A stretch of DNA of 64,000 nucleotides from Mobilitalea torta (GTDB taxonomy: Bacteria; Bacillota; Clostridia; Lachnospirales; Lachnospiraceae). Shown piece after piece: positions 7,861-17,261 of this stretch (positions are counted from its first letter, which is position 1; each line of letters begins with the position of its first letter). Below the pieces are notes generated by a model. The model ran no database searches and was not told where the DNA came from. It saw nothing but the letters and a program-made list of their open reading frames with translations. A program made the translations under genes and the position numbers. The DNA lies in assembly GCF_050433395.1 (NCBI RefSeq), contig NZ_JBNPXH010000001.1, forward strand, positions 682,001 through 746,000. Reading direction: 5' to 3'.

Positions 7861-7896
7861 GCGCTTTGAGACAGGTTGTTTCAAGGCGTTTTTTTT
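7861..7896 (+). terminator. Terminator after the MATE gene
   Basis: CGCTTTGA (from 7862) pairs with TTCAAGGCG (one G-U pair), and a run of eight Ts follows (about 7889-7896). Confidence 0.75.
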
Positions 7897-8299
7897 GTGG
7901 TGTTCCGCCCTTTATTTCATTAAGATATAAAGTATTTAGATAATTAATATAGGATTTAATTTCAACTATGATTATTTCTTTTGTTTAATTCTGGTTTTGG
8001 AAGAATTGTATTAAAAACTGAAATTATATTGTGTGAATCATATAAAACTAACAACAAATCAGAGCAAAAATCCCTTGTGTTAAACAATAATTTTTAGAAT
8101 AAAGTTGAAAATGAATAGTTTTGTGCATGATTTGAATAGAAATGATAACGATAACTGTATAGAATTATAGCATAACCGATGGGTATTTTGTGAGTATTGT
8201 ACATTAAGGGAAAGTGTTTATAAGATAAATTTAACTGAAACCAATCGCAATACATGAAATCCATAGAGGCTGAACATAATAATTCAGAGGAGGCTAAAG
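7897..8299 (+). promoter_or_regulatory. AT-rich control region of the sugar ABC operon
   Basis: About 400 bases without an ORF. A catabolite-control (cre)-like site TGATAACGATAACT lies at 8143-8156, two mismatches from the CcpA consensus. A weak promoter follows, with TTGTAC (8197-8202), a 16-base spacer and TATAAG (8219-8224). The motif CATGAT, also found in pairs upstream of the araC-type gene, occurs once near 8126. AGAGGAGG before 8300 is the ribosome-binding site. Carbon repression of the operon is inferred. Confidence 0.4.
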
Positions 8300-9250
8300 A
8301 TGGGAAAGAGTAAAACGGCCGTATCCAAGGCTGGAAATAAAATTAGCTGGAAGAGCAGTCTGAAGAGAGATTGGCAATTATACCTTCTGCTGCTGGTGCC
8401 GGTGGCGTTGGTAATCATTTTTAATTATGCGGCCTATCCCGGTTTGCGAATGGTATTTATGGACTATAAGCCGGCGAAGGGATATGCGGGCAGTGAATGG
8501 GTGGGAATGCAGATCTTTCAAAAGATCTTCAAGGACGCGGATTTTATCCGTGCTCTCCGTAATTCCATTGTATTCAATATACTGGATCTGGCAGTTAGCT
8601 TCCCGGTACCGATTATTCTGGCACTGATTTTGAATGAATTAAGATTTCCGAGATTTAAGAAGGTGACGCAGACGGTTCTATATCTGCCCCACTTCCTATC
8701 CTGGGTTATTATTGGAAATGTTGCGTATACCATGTTTAAGCCATCCACTGGTCTGGTAAATATTGTGTTGACCAACATGGGATGGGTTGAAAAGGGAGTA
8801 CCCTTCCTTACAGAGAAATACCATTGGGCGGCAACTTATCTGCTGGTCGGTGTCTGGGCCGGAATGGGCTGGGGTACTATTATCTATCTGGCGGCGATTG
8901 CCGGTGTAAGCGGGGAATTATATGAGGCAGCCATGATTGACGGTGCCAACCGCTGGAAGAGAATGTGGCATATTACTCTGCCGGGTATCCGGGGAACCGT
9001 GGTAACACTGTTAATTATGAATCTGGGCCGTCTCATGGGAAGCAATTTTGAGCGTCTCGATGTATTTGGCAATACCCAGGTTAAGGAGTTCCAATACCAG
9101 CTGGCTATTTATATCTTTGAAAAGGGTCTTGGCGGAGGAAAGTTCAGTATGTCGACAGCAGTGGGACTGTTCCAGTCTGTAGTGGGCTTGATATTGGTAC
9201 TGTTGGCAGACAGGATCGCCAAGAAGCTTGGTGAAGATGGATTAATTTAG
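8300..9250 (+). CDS. Carbohydrate ABC transporter permease (LplB/YtcP type)
   Basis: A 316-residue inner-membrane permease with about six membrane segments. The cytoplasmic EAA loop, YEAAMIDGANRWKRMWHITLPGI at about residues 213-235, contacts the ATPase. Sequence style and the pairing with a large solute-binding lipoprotein place it in the LplB/YteP group, which takes up complex oligosaccharides such as rhamnogalacturonan fragments. It is first in an operon with a second permease (11-base gap) and the binding protein. No ATPase gene is present, so a shared MsmX-like ATPase is expected from elsewhere. Confidence 0.92.
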   Translation: MGKSKTAVSKAGNKISWKSSLKRDWQLYLLLLVPVALVIIFNYAAYPGLRMVFMDYKPAKGYAGSEWVGMQIFQKIFKDADFIRALRNSIVFNILDLAVSFPVPIILALILNELRFPRFKKVTQTVLYLPHFLSWVIIGNVAYTMFKPSTGLVNIVLTNMGWVEKGVPFLTEKYHWAATYLLVGVWAGMGWGTIIYLAAIAGVSGELYEAAMIDGANRWKRMWHITLPGIRGTVVTLLIMNLGRLMGSNFERLDVFGNTQVKEFQYQLAIYIFEKGLGGGKFSMSTAVGLFQSVVGLILVLLADRIAKKLGEDGLI

Positions 9251-9261
9251 GAGGAGATAAG

Positions 9262-10191
9262 ATGGCTAAGAATAGAATAAGATCCGTTCGCAAGGAGGAT
9301 GGCGTATCCGACGGAAGCAGGGCGATCTCCAGTTTTAAAATCAGCGATGCAATTATGATGCTCATATTAGTTGTCCTGAGCGCTACCTGTATCCTTCCTT
9401 TTATTCACATGCTTGCAAAGTCCATATCCAGCAATAATGCGGTGTTGGCAAAGCAGGTTTATCTCTGGCCGAAGGGAGTTAACCTGGATGCTTATATTTC
9501 TCTTTTTAAGGATGGTTCTCTGGTGTATTCCTTTGTATATAGTGCAGGAGTAACCCTGGTCTTCACCCTTCTCGGAATGATTGCCTGTATTTGTGCGGCA
9601 TATCCCTTGTCTAAGAAGAGATTGAGAGGCAGAGGATTATTTACCTTCCTGCTGATGTTTCCTATGTATTTTAGTGCGGGATTGATTCCGGCCTACCTGC
9701 TGATCACCAATCTGAAGCTGTATGATACGGCATGGGTGCTGATTCTGCCGCTGATTTATTCACCCTACAATATGCTGATTATGAAAACATATTTTCAGGC
9801 CAGCATACCGGACAGCCTGGAGGAATCGGCATTTCTGGACGGAGCTACCAACTTTCAGATACTGGGGAGAATTGTGCTGCCCTTGTCCAAACCAATTCTG
9901 GCAACCTTGTCACTCTTCTATGCGGTCGGACGGTGGAATAGTTACGCGGATAATAAATTCTATATCAAAACAGACTCACTGAAGATGATTCAGTACAGGC
10001 TGTATCAGATGGTTGCCTCTGCTTCGGAAGCGCAGTCCATAAGCTTGTCGGAGGCGGCAGCCGTAACCAGTACGCCGGAGGTGCTGCAGGCCGCGGCAGT
10101 AATGTTTGTAACGATTCCGATTATATGTATCTATCCCTTCTTACAGAAGTACTTTGTAAAGGGTGTTATGATTGGAGCGGTGAAGGGCTAG
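9262..10191 (+). CDS. Carbohydrate ABC transporter permease (LplC/YtcP type)
   Basis: A 309-residue permease, partner of the preceding one. Its EAA loop is LEESAFLDGATNFQILGRIVLP (about 190-211). The N-terminus carries a 25-residue cytoplasmic extension before the first membrane span (IMMLILVVLSATCILPFIHML). The family pairs as a heterodimer through which the oligosaccharide passes. It starts 11 bases after the first permease, preceded by AGGAGGAG, showing tight operon structure. Confidence 0.92.
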   Translation: MAKNRIRSVRKEDGVSDGSRAISSFKISDAIMMLILVVLSATCILPFIHMLAKSISSNNAVLAKQVYLWPKGVNLDAYISLFKDGSLVYSFVYSAGVTLVFTLLGMIACICAAYPLSKKRLRGRGLFTFLLMFPMYFSAGLIPAYLLITNLKLYDTAWVLILPLIYSPYNMLIMKTYFQASIPDSLEESAFLDGATNFQILGRIVLPLSKPILATLSLFYAVGRWNSYADNKFYIKTDSLKMIQYRLYQMVASASEAQSISLSEAAAVTSTPEVLQAAAVMFVTIPIICIYPFLQKYFVKGVMIGAVKG

Positions 10192-10290
10192 AAAACTGCA
10201 GTTGTTATTCAGATATGAATATTGTATCCGGTGTTCTTGCCGGCATACAGATTTATATATAAATTTTCATTAAAAAGAGGAGGAATAAAC

Positions 10291-12027
10291 GTGAAAAAGT
10301 TTAAGAAAGTAATTGCTTTATTATGTGCAGCAGCTATGCTTACAGGCGCTTTGTCCGGCTGTGGTAAAAAAGATCCGGCAGAGGATAAGACTCCCGATAA
10401 ACCTACTACGGCCCCTACGGCGGCAGCGGGTGACAATGATTCTGAGGATACCGGTGATGATACTCCCGCCGCAGTGCCGGGTGTGGAGGGCTATGTTCCG
10501 TTTGCAGAGAAGGTTTCTTTAAGAATACCGATTTATGACAGAGGAGTGGAAGGTGTCCCCACTGTCAATGATAACTACTGGACCAAATGGGTGCAGGAAA
10601 ACTTCGGCGATAAGTATAATATTACAGTTGAATATGTGCCGATTACCCGTACTGATGTTATGACAGATTATGCTCTTTTGGCTTCCGCAGGAAAGCTTCC
10701 CACGCTCCTGATGGAATACGACTATCCCAAGGTATCCCAGTGGGCTTCCGAAGGATATTTAAGAACCTTTAACATGGACGATTTTGCAGCAGTAGCTCCC
10801 GATTATTATAACAGAATGGTAGAGGAGAATCAGCTCCTGTATTCTACCATGAACGGCGAGACCTATTTTGCACTGGCGCAGAGACCTTATTATAACACCA
10901 ATTACACCTACCAGACCTTTGTGCGTATGGACTGGTTAAAGAAAGTAGGCTATGATCATGTTCCGCTTACCCGTGCAGAGCTTGTAGATGCCATGACTAA
11001 GATCCAGCAGGCCGGCTTAGCGAAGCATCCTTTGGGCAAAGCTCTGATTACCGGTGTAGGCTCCGATCAAAACTATGGATACAGAACCTTCCCTATGGAT
11101 GAGGCATGGTGGGCTTCTATGGGTGATGTTAATATTCCTATGCTGGGCCAGGAAGCGAACAAAAAGCTGCTCAAGGTAGAGAATGAAGATTATAACTTAG
11201 GCTTTACCAACCCGGAATACTATATCACCGATGCTGAGACAGAAAAAGCAAACTTTGTGAATGGGACCGCTTATCGATATGGTGGATATATTTCTGCTAA
11301 TATGGATTGGTTGAATTCTTTCTATGCTAATAATCCTGATGCTGAGCTTGCAATCCAGCCGATGGGTGTCGTGGATGAGGAAGCTGGAACTGTTCCGGCA
11401 TACCGTACCAACAATCCCTTTGGTATGATCGTTGGTTTCTCTTCCAAGGCAACAGAGGATGAGATTAAGGCGGCATGGATGTACATGGAATGGATGACTC
11501 AGGAAGAAAATCTTTTTGTAATGCAGTGGGGACTTGAGGGCGAGCATTATAACGTAGATGCTGCCAGCGGACTTCCTGTGTCTGTAGGAGAATATACCGG
11601 AGATAAGAAGCAGGGCTTTAATAACAACAAGGATTACTGGTGTGTAACCATTGAGGCAAGAAATGCAGGTACCATTGAAGATATCATTGCAGCGGCTTCT
11701 CCTAAGGGTTTGCCTCAGGATTTCACACAGGATATTATAGATGTTTATTATGCGCAGAAGGAGCTGTTTGAACAGGGCTACGGTTGTCTGGATGTAATCT
11801 TTGGTGTTCCGATTGCTGCTGAGGTAGAGTATGCCGGAACCTTACAGGAGAGATATAAGGAATACCGTGATAAGCTGACCATGTGCAAGCCGGAAGAATT
11901 CGACGCATTGTATGAGCAGTATGCTAAGGAATACGAGGATGCCGGCTACAAGGAAGTCATGGAAGAAAGACTGGCTGCATACCAGGCTGGAAACAGCACC
12001 AAGTTACCTGACTACCAGAAGAAATAA
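10291..12027 (+). CDS. Extracellular oligosaccharide-binding lipoprotein (LplA/YtcQ type)
   Basis: A 578-residue lipoprotein. The GTG at 10291, 7 bases after AGAGGAGG, is the start; the longer frame from 10222 has no ribosome-binding site. The lipobox LSGC (cysteine near residue 24) is followed by an acidic/Thr/Pro linker (about 25-60) and a large type-I solute-binding fold. Members of this family of about 500-600 residues deliver plant-polysaccharide oligomers to LplB/LplC permeases. It is last in the operon and closed by the hairpin at 12079-12112. Confidence 0.92.
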   Translation: MKKFKKVIALLCAAAMLTGALSGCGKKDPAEDKTPDKPTTAPTAAAGDNDSEDTGDDTPAAVPGVEGYVPFAEKVSLRIPIYDRGVEGVPTVNDNYWTKWVQENFGDKYNITVEYVPITRTDVMTDYALLASAGKLPTLLMEYDYPKVSQWASEGYLRTFNMDDFAAVAPDYYNRMVEENQLLYSTMNGETYFALAQRPYYNTNYTYQTFVRMDWLKKVGYDHVPLTRAELVDAMTKIQQAGLAKHPLGKALITGVGSDQNYGYRTFPMDEAWWASMGDVNIPMLGQEANKKLLKVENEDYNLGFTNPEYYITDAETEKANFVNGTAYRYGGYISANMDWLNSFYANNPDAELAIQPMGVVDEEAGTVPAYRTNNPFGMIVGFSSKATEDEIKAAWMYMEWMTQEENLFVMQWGLEGEHYNVDAASGLPVSVGEYTGDKKQGFNNNKDYWCVTIEARNAGTIEDIIAAASPKGLPQDFTQDIIDVYYAQKELFEQGYGCLDVIFGVPIAAEVEYAGTLQERYKEYRDKLTMCKPEEFDALYEQYAKEYEDAGYKEVMEERLAAYQAGNSTKLPDYQKK

Positions 12028-12078
12028 TATAATAAATAGAACCGTTGAAAATTAACTTAAAACGGCTTGTAAAGGATG

Positions 12079-12112
12079 AAAGGGGCGGACAGAATATACT
12101 GTCCGCCCCTTT
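12079..12112. terminator. Strong hairpin between convergent genes
   Basis: A perfect 14-bp inverted repeat (12079-12092 with 12099-12112) with a 6-base AATATA loop. The arms end in AAA/TTT, so it can serve the sugar-transport operon and, less well, the converging araC-type gene. Confidence 0.75.
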
Positions 12113-12152
12113 CCAACTTGAAAAATGTAATGTGTAAGAGGGCCTAAGCAGG

Positions 12153-13100
12153 TCAGATCCAACCGGTGAACTCCAGAATGGAGGCCTTTGGCGAATTGGA
12201 ATCCGATAACAGGGTCTGCTTCCTCCATACACTGGGAGGCATCTGCATCAGCTTGATGAAGCTCCGGTTAAAACTGGAGATGGAATGGAAGCCCACCTTC
12301 TCGGATATGGTAAGGATGGAATCCTCCGTGCTTCGCAGCAGCCAGCAGGCGGCGTCAATCCGGGTGCTGTTGAGGAAGTCCAGAGGGGCCGCACCCATGA
12401 TCTCATGGAAGGTCCGGCGGAAATGGCTGACGCTCAGATGGCACAGATCAGCCAGATCGTCGATGGTAATGGGCTGCATATAATTATTCTGGATATGCTC
12501 CAAGGCATTGATGATCATCAGGACGTTCTCGGAATCGTGCTGCAGCTCCTTGTTGCCTTTGCCCTGGATTACCTCGTCGGAATGGATCCGCAGCAGTTCA
12601 ACGTAGAGGGACAGGGCCAGTCCCCGGACGCTGGCCTGATAGCTGGGCTTTTGGCTTTTCAGCTCCTCCACCATAGCAGAGGCGAGAAAATATACTTTGG
12701 GATATTCCTCCCGATTCATGATCAGGTGATAGTTGCGGATGCTGGCCATGGGCTTGTCAAAGCTGGCTCCCGGGTGGAACATATTCCGGAAGAGCTCCTC
12801 CGGATCAAAGAAGACATAAGACCACAAGCTTTCCGTACCGGGAGAACTATAAGTGGTATGGGGCAGATGCTTGGGCACACAGGTGACATCACCTGCTTTA
12901 AAGGGAATCGGAATATCTTCAAAATCCATGATTCCGCTGTCGGTATGGCAAATGCCGATTTCGAGGCAGTTGTGGAAATGAAGCCGCCCGCTTTTCTTAT
13001 CCGAAATTCTCCAGCGCTCTCCGCTGAGTAGCACAACAGGAAAGTGAAGCGGAAGGTTATAATGGCGGTATTCGATAATGGGTCTTTTACGTCGGGACAC
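12153..13100 (-). CDS. AraC-family transcriptional regulator
   Basis: A 315-residue regulator. The N-terminal cupin-like sensor (residues about 35-110, with HFHNCLEIGICHTDSG) would bind a sugar. The C-terminal double helix-turn-helix spans about 210-300 (TIDDLADLCHLSVSHFRRTFHEIMG, then ILTISEKVGFHSISSFNRSFIKLM). Its place between a sugar ABC operon and the GH105/GH112 genes indicates that it activates one or both. It starts with GTG after an AGAAAGGAG site. Paired CATGATC repeats 65-92 bases upstream of its start are candidate binding sites. Confidence 0.92.
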   Translation of the reverse strand: MSRRKRPIIEYRHYNLPLHFPVVLLSGERWRISDKKSGRLHFHNCLEIGICHTDSGIMDFEDIPIPFKAGDVTCVPKHLPHTTYSSPGTESLWSYVFFDPEELFRNMFHPGASFDKPMASIRNYHLIMNREEYPKVYFLASAMVEELKSQKPSYQASVRGLALSLYVELLRIHSDEVIQGKGNKELQHDSENVLMIINALEHIQNNYMQPITIDDLADLCHLSVSHFRRTFHEIMGAAPLDFLNSTRIDAACWLLRSTEDSILTISEKVGFHSISSFNRSFIKLMQMPPSVWRKQTLLSDSNSPKASILEFTGWI

Positions 13101-13535
13101 AGTATACTCCTTTCTGAAGACTTTCTATGGTTAAAATTATTACATTATGAACAAAATCCGTGTTCATGATCTTTGGCTTTGATCGCATGATCACTATGCC
13201 TTTATTATACTAAATATTATACACTAATTTCAACCATGATAAATATGGATTATTGTTATGTCTTATGTAATATATGTATAATTGCACAAAAATCGATGAA
13301 TTAAAATATGGAAAATACAGCAAAAGTAAGAATGAGATAAATTAAAGGCGTTAATAATGATTGTATTTGCATAGTTTTATGATAGTATTGATTAGATTTT
13401 GTGGAGGAACTCGGCTACAATTTTAATATACGCAGTGGTAGAATAATGCTATGAACGGCAAGCGGCAAGAGGTAATAGCCTGACAGGTGTTTTGCTGCTT
13501 CAATTATAAAAATTAAATTAAGAGAGGTGTTATGC
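13101..13535. other. Divergent control region, araC-type gene / GH105 gene
   Basis: A 435-base AT-rich gap without ORFs. It contains the tandem CATGATC repeats (annotated separately). It also contains a G-U-tolerant hairpin formed by AAGCGGCAA (about 13457) and TTGCTGCTT (about 13492) just before the GH105 ribosome-binding site AGAGAGG. The middle (13200-13400) is AT-rich and likely holds the promoters. Confidence 0.45.
13165..13192. promoter_or_regulatory. Tandem CATGATC repeats, candidate AraC-type operator
   Basis: Two identical 7-base words CATGATC (13165-13171 and 13186-13192) are direct repeats exactly 21 bases apart, two turns of the DNA helix. AraC-family proteins usually bind direct repeats with this phasing. 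They sit between the regulator gene and the first enzyme gene. Confidence 0.45.
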
Positions 13536-14585
13536 ATGCTGAAATTAAATTATGACGAAGCAGAGCTTCTGAAGATGATTGACCGTGTTACCAATAAAAC
13601 CATGACCATGGATCTGACCTGGGACTGGCCCTGCGGCGTGGCCTACTATGGAGTGTCACGTGCATATGAAATATCGGGAAAAGAAGAATATCTGAACATG
13701 CTGGTGGCCTGGACGGATGAATATATCGAGCTGGGACTGCCTGACCTTACAGTGAATACCTGCGCCATGGGACATGTGCTGCTGACCCTGTATGAGGCAA
13801 CCGGAAATGAAAAGTATTGGGAGATCATTTTAAAGAAGGTGGATTATCTGCGCAATCATGCCCTGCGCTTCGGTGACGGGGTGCTCCAGCACACCGTATC
13901 CAAGGGGAACGATTTCCCTGAGCAGGCCTGGGCGGATACGCTGTTCATGGCGGCCTTCTTCCTGCTTCGGGTGGGCGGCAAGCTGCAGGATCAGGAGCTG
14001 ATCCAGGATGCACTGAACCAGTATTACTGGCATATTAAATACTTGCAGGATCCCGCAACCGGTTTGTGGTACCATGGCTATAATAATATCCATCGGGATC
14101 ATATGTCCGGCTTCCACTGGGGACGCGCCAATGCCTGGGCTGCCTATACCATGTCCAAGGTGAAGGGACAGTTGAAGGCGTGGTATCTGTATCCCCAGTG
14201 TATGGACGTGGAATGCTCCCTGCGGGACCAGCTGGCGGCACTCAAGCTGCTTCAGACGGACAATGGATTATGGAGAACCGTTCTGGATGATGAGGAATCT
14301 TATGAGGAAGTATCCGCATCCTGCGGTATTGCAGCTGCCATGGTCAATAATAATAATCCCCTCCATTCCAAATATGTTCAGAAGGCGCTGAAGGGCGTTC
14401 TGGAAAACATCAGCGAAGACGGAAGAGTTCTCAATGTGTCCGGCGGAACTGCGGTCATGAAGGACCGTGACGGTTACCGTCAGGTTCCGAAGGACTGGAT
14501 ACAGGGCTGGGGACAGGGACTGGCATTGGCATTTTTTGCAGATTTGATTGACAACCGCAGGAAGCACCCGGACGGCCCGAAATAA
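13536..14585 (+). CDS. GH105 unsaturated rhamnogalacturonyl hydrolase (YteR/YesR type)
   Basis: A 349-residue cytoplasmic (alpha/alpha)6-barrel enzyme. It lacks a signal peptide, and the ATG at 13536 follows AGAGAGG at normal distance. FPEQAWADTLFMAAFFL (128-144) contains the aspartate (D134) that corresponds to the catalytic residue of YteR, and HWGRANAWAAYTM (about 194-206) matches the family's RGNGW/A-like barrel motif. Such enzymes remove the unsaturated uronic acid left by pectate or rhamnogalacturonan lyases. It is followed 49 bases later by the GH112 phosphorylase, so they likely process the same imported oligosaccharide. Confidence 0.88.
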   Translation: MLKLNYDEAELLKMIDRVTNKTMTMDLTWDWPCGVAYYGVSRAYEISGKEEYLNMLVAWTDEYIELGLPDLTVNTCAMGHVLLTLYEATGNEKYWEIILKKVDYLRNHALRFGDGVLQHTVSKGNDFPEQAWADTLFMAAFFLLRVGGKLQDQELIQDALNQYYWHIKYLQDPATGLWYHGYNNIHRDHMSGFHWGRANAWAAYTMSKVKGQLKAWYLYPQCMDVECSLRDQLAALKLLQTDNGLWRTVLDDEESYEEVSASCGIAAAMVNNNNPLHSKYVQKALKGVLENISEDGRVLNVSGGTAVMKDRDGYRQVPKDWIQGWGQGLALAFFADLIDNRRKHPDGPK

Positions 14586-14634
14586 TTACAGATGGAATAG
14601 TTTGGCATAATAACAGAGGAATCGAGAGGATGGC

Positions 14635-16872
14635 ATGATGAGGGAAGCAAACAACGACAAGCCAAAAGCGGCTCGTCTTATGTTAGACAATGACAAGCAG
14701 AAAACGGCTCGTCTTATGTCCAATAAAAGGGGTGGCTTTACTTTGCCCGGAGAATCGGGCTATGAAAGGCTGACCCTGCAAATGGCGGAGAAATGGGGGG
14801 CCGATGTGATCCGCGACAGCGACGGCACAGTTTTATCCGAGGATATTATAAAATCCGGCTACAGTATCTATTCGACCATATGTATCATACGTGATCACAA
14901 TGCTTGGGCGAAGGAACACCCGGAGCAATTGCAGCAGACCTTTCTCATGACCCCTCCCAGGGTCGCGGAGGGAGAGCGGCTTGCGATCCCGTTAATGGAG
15001 AGCTTCTTCAAAGAGCAGTTCCAGGTCAATGCATCCGGGGATGCCATGAGGTACTGGCAGGTCTACGACCGGACCTCGGAGCAGGAATTGCCGAGGGAGA
15101 ATTGGTCTTATGACCGGGAGCAGGAGAGCGTTATCATTACCGGCGCCCACCCCTGGCACAGATACAGTGTAAGCTTCCTGGCATACCGGATCTGGGAAGA
15201 GATATCTATGTATAATCACACCACCAACCATTGGGACAAAGAGCATTTGATGCAGATTGACCCGATGCACGCACAGGTGCAGGAATATCTGCTGGAGTGG
15301 ATGGAGAACTGGTGCAGGGAGCATAAGGAGACGAATGTGGTGCGCTTCACCTCCATGTTCTATAATTTTGTATGGATTTGGGGCAGTGATATTAGGAATC
15401 GACATCTTTTTACCGACTGGGGTTCCTATGATTTCACCGTCAGTCCCTTGGCTCTGGACCGTTTTGCCCAGCGCTACGGATATTCTCTGACCGCGGAGGA
15501 TTTCATCAATCAGGGAAAATTCCATGTAACCCATATGCCTGGCAATCAGCGCAAGGCGGATTGGATGGAATTCGTCAATGATTTTGTAATAGGATTCGGC
15601 AGAAAGCTGATTGATATCACCCATGCCCACGGAAAGCAGGCCTATGTATTCTATGATGACAGCTGGGTGGGAGTGGAGCCTTATAACGGCAGGTTTCATG
15701 AGTTTGGCTTTGACGGCCTGATTAAATGCGTGTTCTCAGGATATGAGGCCCGGCTCTGCGCCGGAGTGGAGGTGGGAACCCATGAGCTGCGGCTGCATCC
15801 CTATCTATTTCCCCTCGGACTGGGCGGCCTGCCCACCTTTATGGAAGGCGGGGACCCGACCGAAGACGCCAGGCAGTATTGGATTAAAATCCGCAGGGCT
15901 CTGTTGAGGGAGCCGGTGGACCGTATTGGTCTGGGAGGATATCTGCATCTGGTAGAGGAGTATCCTGATTTCTGCGACTATATTGAGAAGGTTGCCGATG
16001 AGTTCCGTTTTATACGGGAGCTTCATCATGCGGGGGCGCCTTACCGGATCAAGACCAGGGTAGGGGTGCTGCATAGCTGGGGAAAGCTGCGTTCCTGGAC
16101 CCTGTCCGGGCATTTCCATGAAACCTATATGCATGATCTGATCCATGTAAACGAGGCTCTGTCCGGGCTTCCGGTAGAGGTCAGCTTCCTGAGCTTTGAG
16201 GACATCAAACAGGGAGCGTTGAAGAATGTGGACGTTATCATCAATGCTGGCTATGCCGGCTCTGCCTGGAGCGGCGGTGACTGCTGGAAGGATGATAAGG
16301 TGGTTGAGCTGCTTACCCAATGGGTGCATGAGGGCGGAGCCTTTCTGGGAATTAACGAGCCTTCGGCAGTGGAAGGCTATGATACTTATTTCCGTATGGC
16401 CCATGTGCTGGGACTGGATCTCGATACCGGTGCCAGGGTCTGCCACGGAAGATGGAGCTTTGAGATTGCGCCGGATGAAATACTTCTTCCTGCCAACAGC
16501 AGTGTAAAGGGCAAGCCGGGGCTGTATCTTACGGATGGCCGGGCAAAGGTATATGCGGTAGAGGGCAGCACACCCGCGATCACTTCCAATGAGTTTGGCA
16601 AGGGAAAGGGGATCTATCTGTCGGACTTCGCACTGAGCCTGGAGAATACCAGAATGCTGCTGAATCTCATCTGTTTTGCCTCAGGAGAAGGCCAGGGAGG
16701 CAGATACATTACGGATAATACCTATACGGAATGTGCCTATTATCCTGAGAGCCGGACGCTGATTGTTCTCAACAACAGTGAGGAAGAGCAGACCGCCCGG
16801 ATAGAAACGGATTATGGTACGGTGACGGTGACAGTGGAAGCTTTTGATAATAAGCTTATGGTGCTGGAATAG
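14635..16872 (+). CDS. GH112 beta-galactoside phosphorylase (GalRha or Gal-HexNAc phosphorylase)
   Basis: A 745-residue cytoplasmic protein with the GH112 pattern: TLPGESGYERL and WGADVIRDSDGT near the N-terminus, the TIM-barrel segment VFYDDSWVGVEPYNGRFHEFGFDGLI (about 340-365), and GGLPTFMEGGDPTEDARQYW. GH112 enzymes use phosphate to split beta-galactosides into galactose-1-phosphate plus N-acetylhexosamine or L-rhamnose. The pectin-type neighbours favour D-galactosyl-1,4-L-rhamnose, but residues that decide specificity were not checked. Odd: the first 28 residues are an extension containing a 12-residue tandem duplication (DKPKAARLM / DKQKTARLM). An internal ATG at 14716 would remove it but has no ribosome-binding site. 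Confidence 0.85.
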   Translation: MMREANNDKPKAARLMLDNDKQKTARLMSNKRGGFTLPGESGYERLTLQMAEKWGADVIRDSDGTVLSEDIIKSGYSIYSTICIIRDHNAWAKEHPEQLQQTFLMTPPRVAEGERLAIPLMESFFKEQFQVNASGDAMRYWQVYDRTSEQELPRENWSYDREQESVIITGAHPWHRYSVSFLAYRIWEEISMYNHTTNHWDKEHLMQIDPMHAQVQEYLLEWMENWCREHKETNVVRFTSMFYNFVWIWGSDIRNRHLFTDWGSYDFTVSPLALDRFAQRYGYSLTAEDFINQGKFHVTHMPGNQRKADWMEFVNDFVIGFGRKLIDITHAHGKQAYVFYDDSWVGVEPYNGRFHEFGFDGLIKCVFSGYEARLCAGVEVGTHELRLHPYLFPLGLGGLPTFMEGGDPTEDARQYWIKIRRALLREPVDRIGLGGYLHLVEEYPDFCDYIEKVADEFRFIRELHHAGAPYRIKTRVGVLHSWGKLRSWTLSGHFHETYMHDLIHVNEALSGLPVEVSFLSFEDIKQGALKNVDVIINAGYAGSAWSGGDCWKDDKVVELLTQWVHEGGAFLGINEPSAVEGYDTYFRMAHVLGLDLDTGARVCHGRWSFEIAPDEILLPANSSVKGKPGLYLTDGRAKVYAVEGSTPAITSNEFGKGKGIYLSDFALSLENTRMLLNLICFASGEGQGGRYITDNTYTECAYYPESRTLIVLNNSEEEQTARIETDYGTVTVTVEAFDNKLMVLE
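14651..14722 (+). repeat. In-frame tandem duplication at the GH112 N-terminus
   Basis: Two copies of an approximately 33-base unit with a 36-base period (starting about 14651 and 14687) differ at only a few bases. Each encodes (N)DK-x-K-x-ARLM. The duplication keeps the reading frame. Confidence 0.7.
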
Positions 16873-17261
16873 CCCGTTCCCGTATCTGTAAATGAGATAG
16901 TAGTTGCTTACAGTTTCGCTGGTGATGTCACCGACGGAACTGTAATGTGTATATGGGCCTATCTAAATGACATTGGATCAGAGGGAGCACCATGTCATCC
17001 GGCCGACCTCTGATCTGTAACAAAAGATAGATAGCATGACGGTAAGGATTTGTGCTATAATATTAAGAGACGGATCGGGCATGTAAATCGGAAGAGTGTG
17101 CAGACCGGCCCATGAGGCACGGGGCAGAAAGAGAGAATGTAAGGATAAGAACCAATCGGGCTCTGGTGTCGGTTAGCGGATGCCGGGGCTGTATTTTTAA
17201 GTCGGAAACACATAATTACAGGCCGAAGGATAATAATTGGAAGATGATAGGAGGAAACAAT
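16873..17261. other. Intergenic region with two hairpins and a promoter
   Basis: After the GH112 gene there is a nested hairpin (16908-16945: TTACAGTT with AACTGTAA enclosing GGTGA/TCACC). A second one has a 9-bp stem (16976-16984 with 17007-17015). Neither has a good U-tract. Downstream, TGC-TATAAT (17053-17061) is an extended -10 promoter for the next gene. No convincing ORF lies between. Confidence 0.5.
17053..17061 (+). promoter_or_regulatory. Extended -10 promoter
   Basis: TG-C followed by a perfect TATAAT box, about 200 bases before the TIM-barrel isomerase gene. No good -35 is seen. Confidence 0.4.

Noticed and set aside
12285..13031. 248-codon plus-strand ORF
   Set aside because: It is antisense to the AraC-family gene, which has clear domains and a ribosome-binding site.
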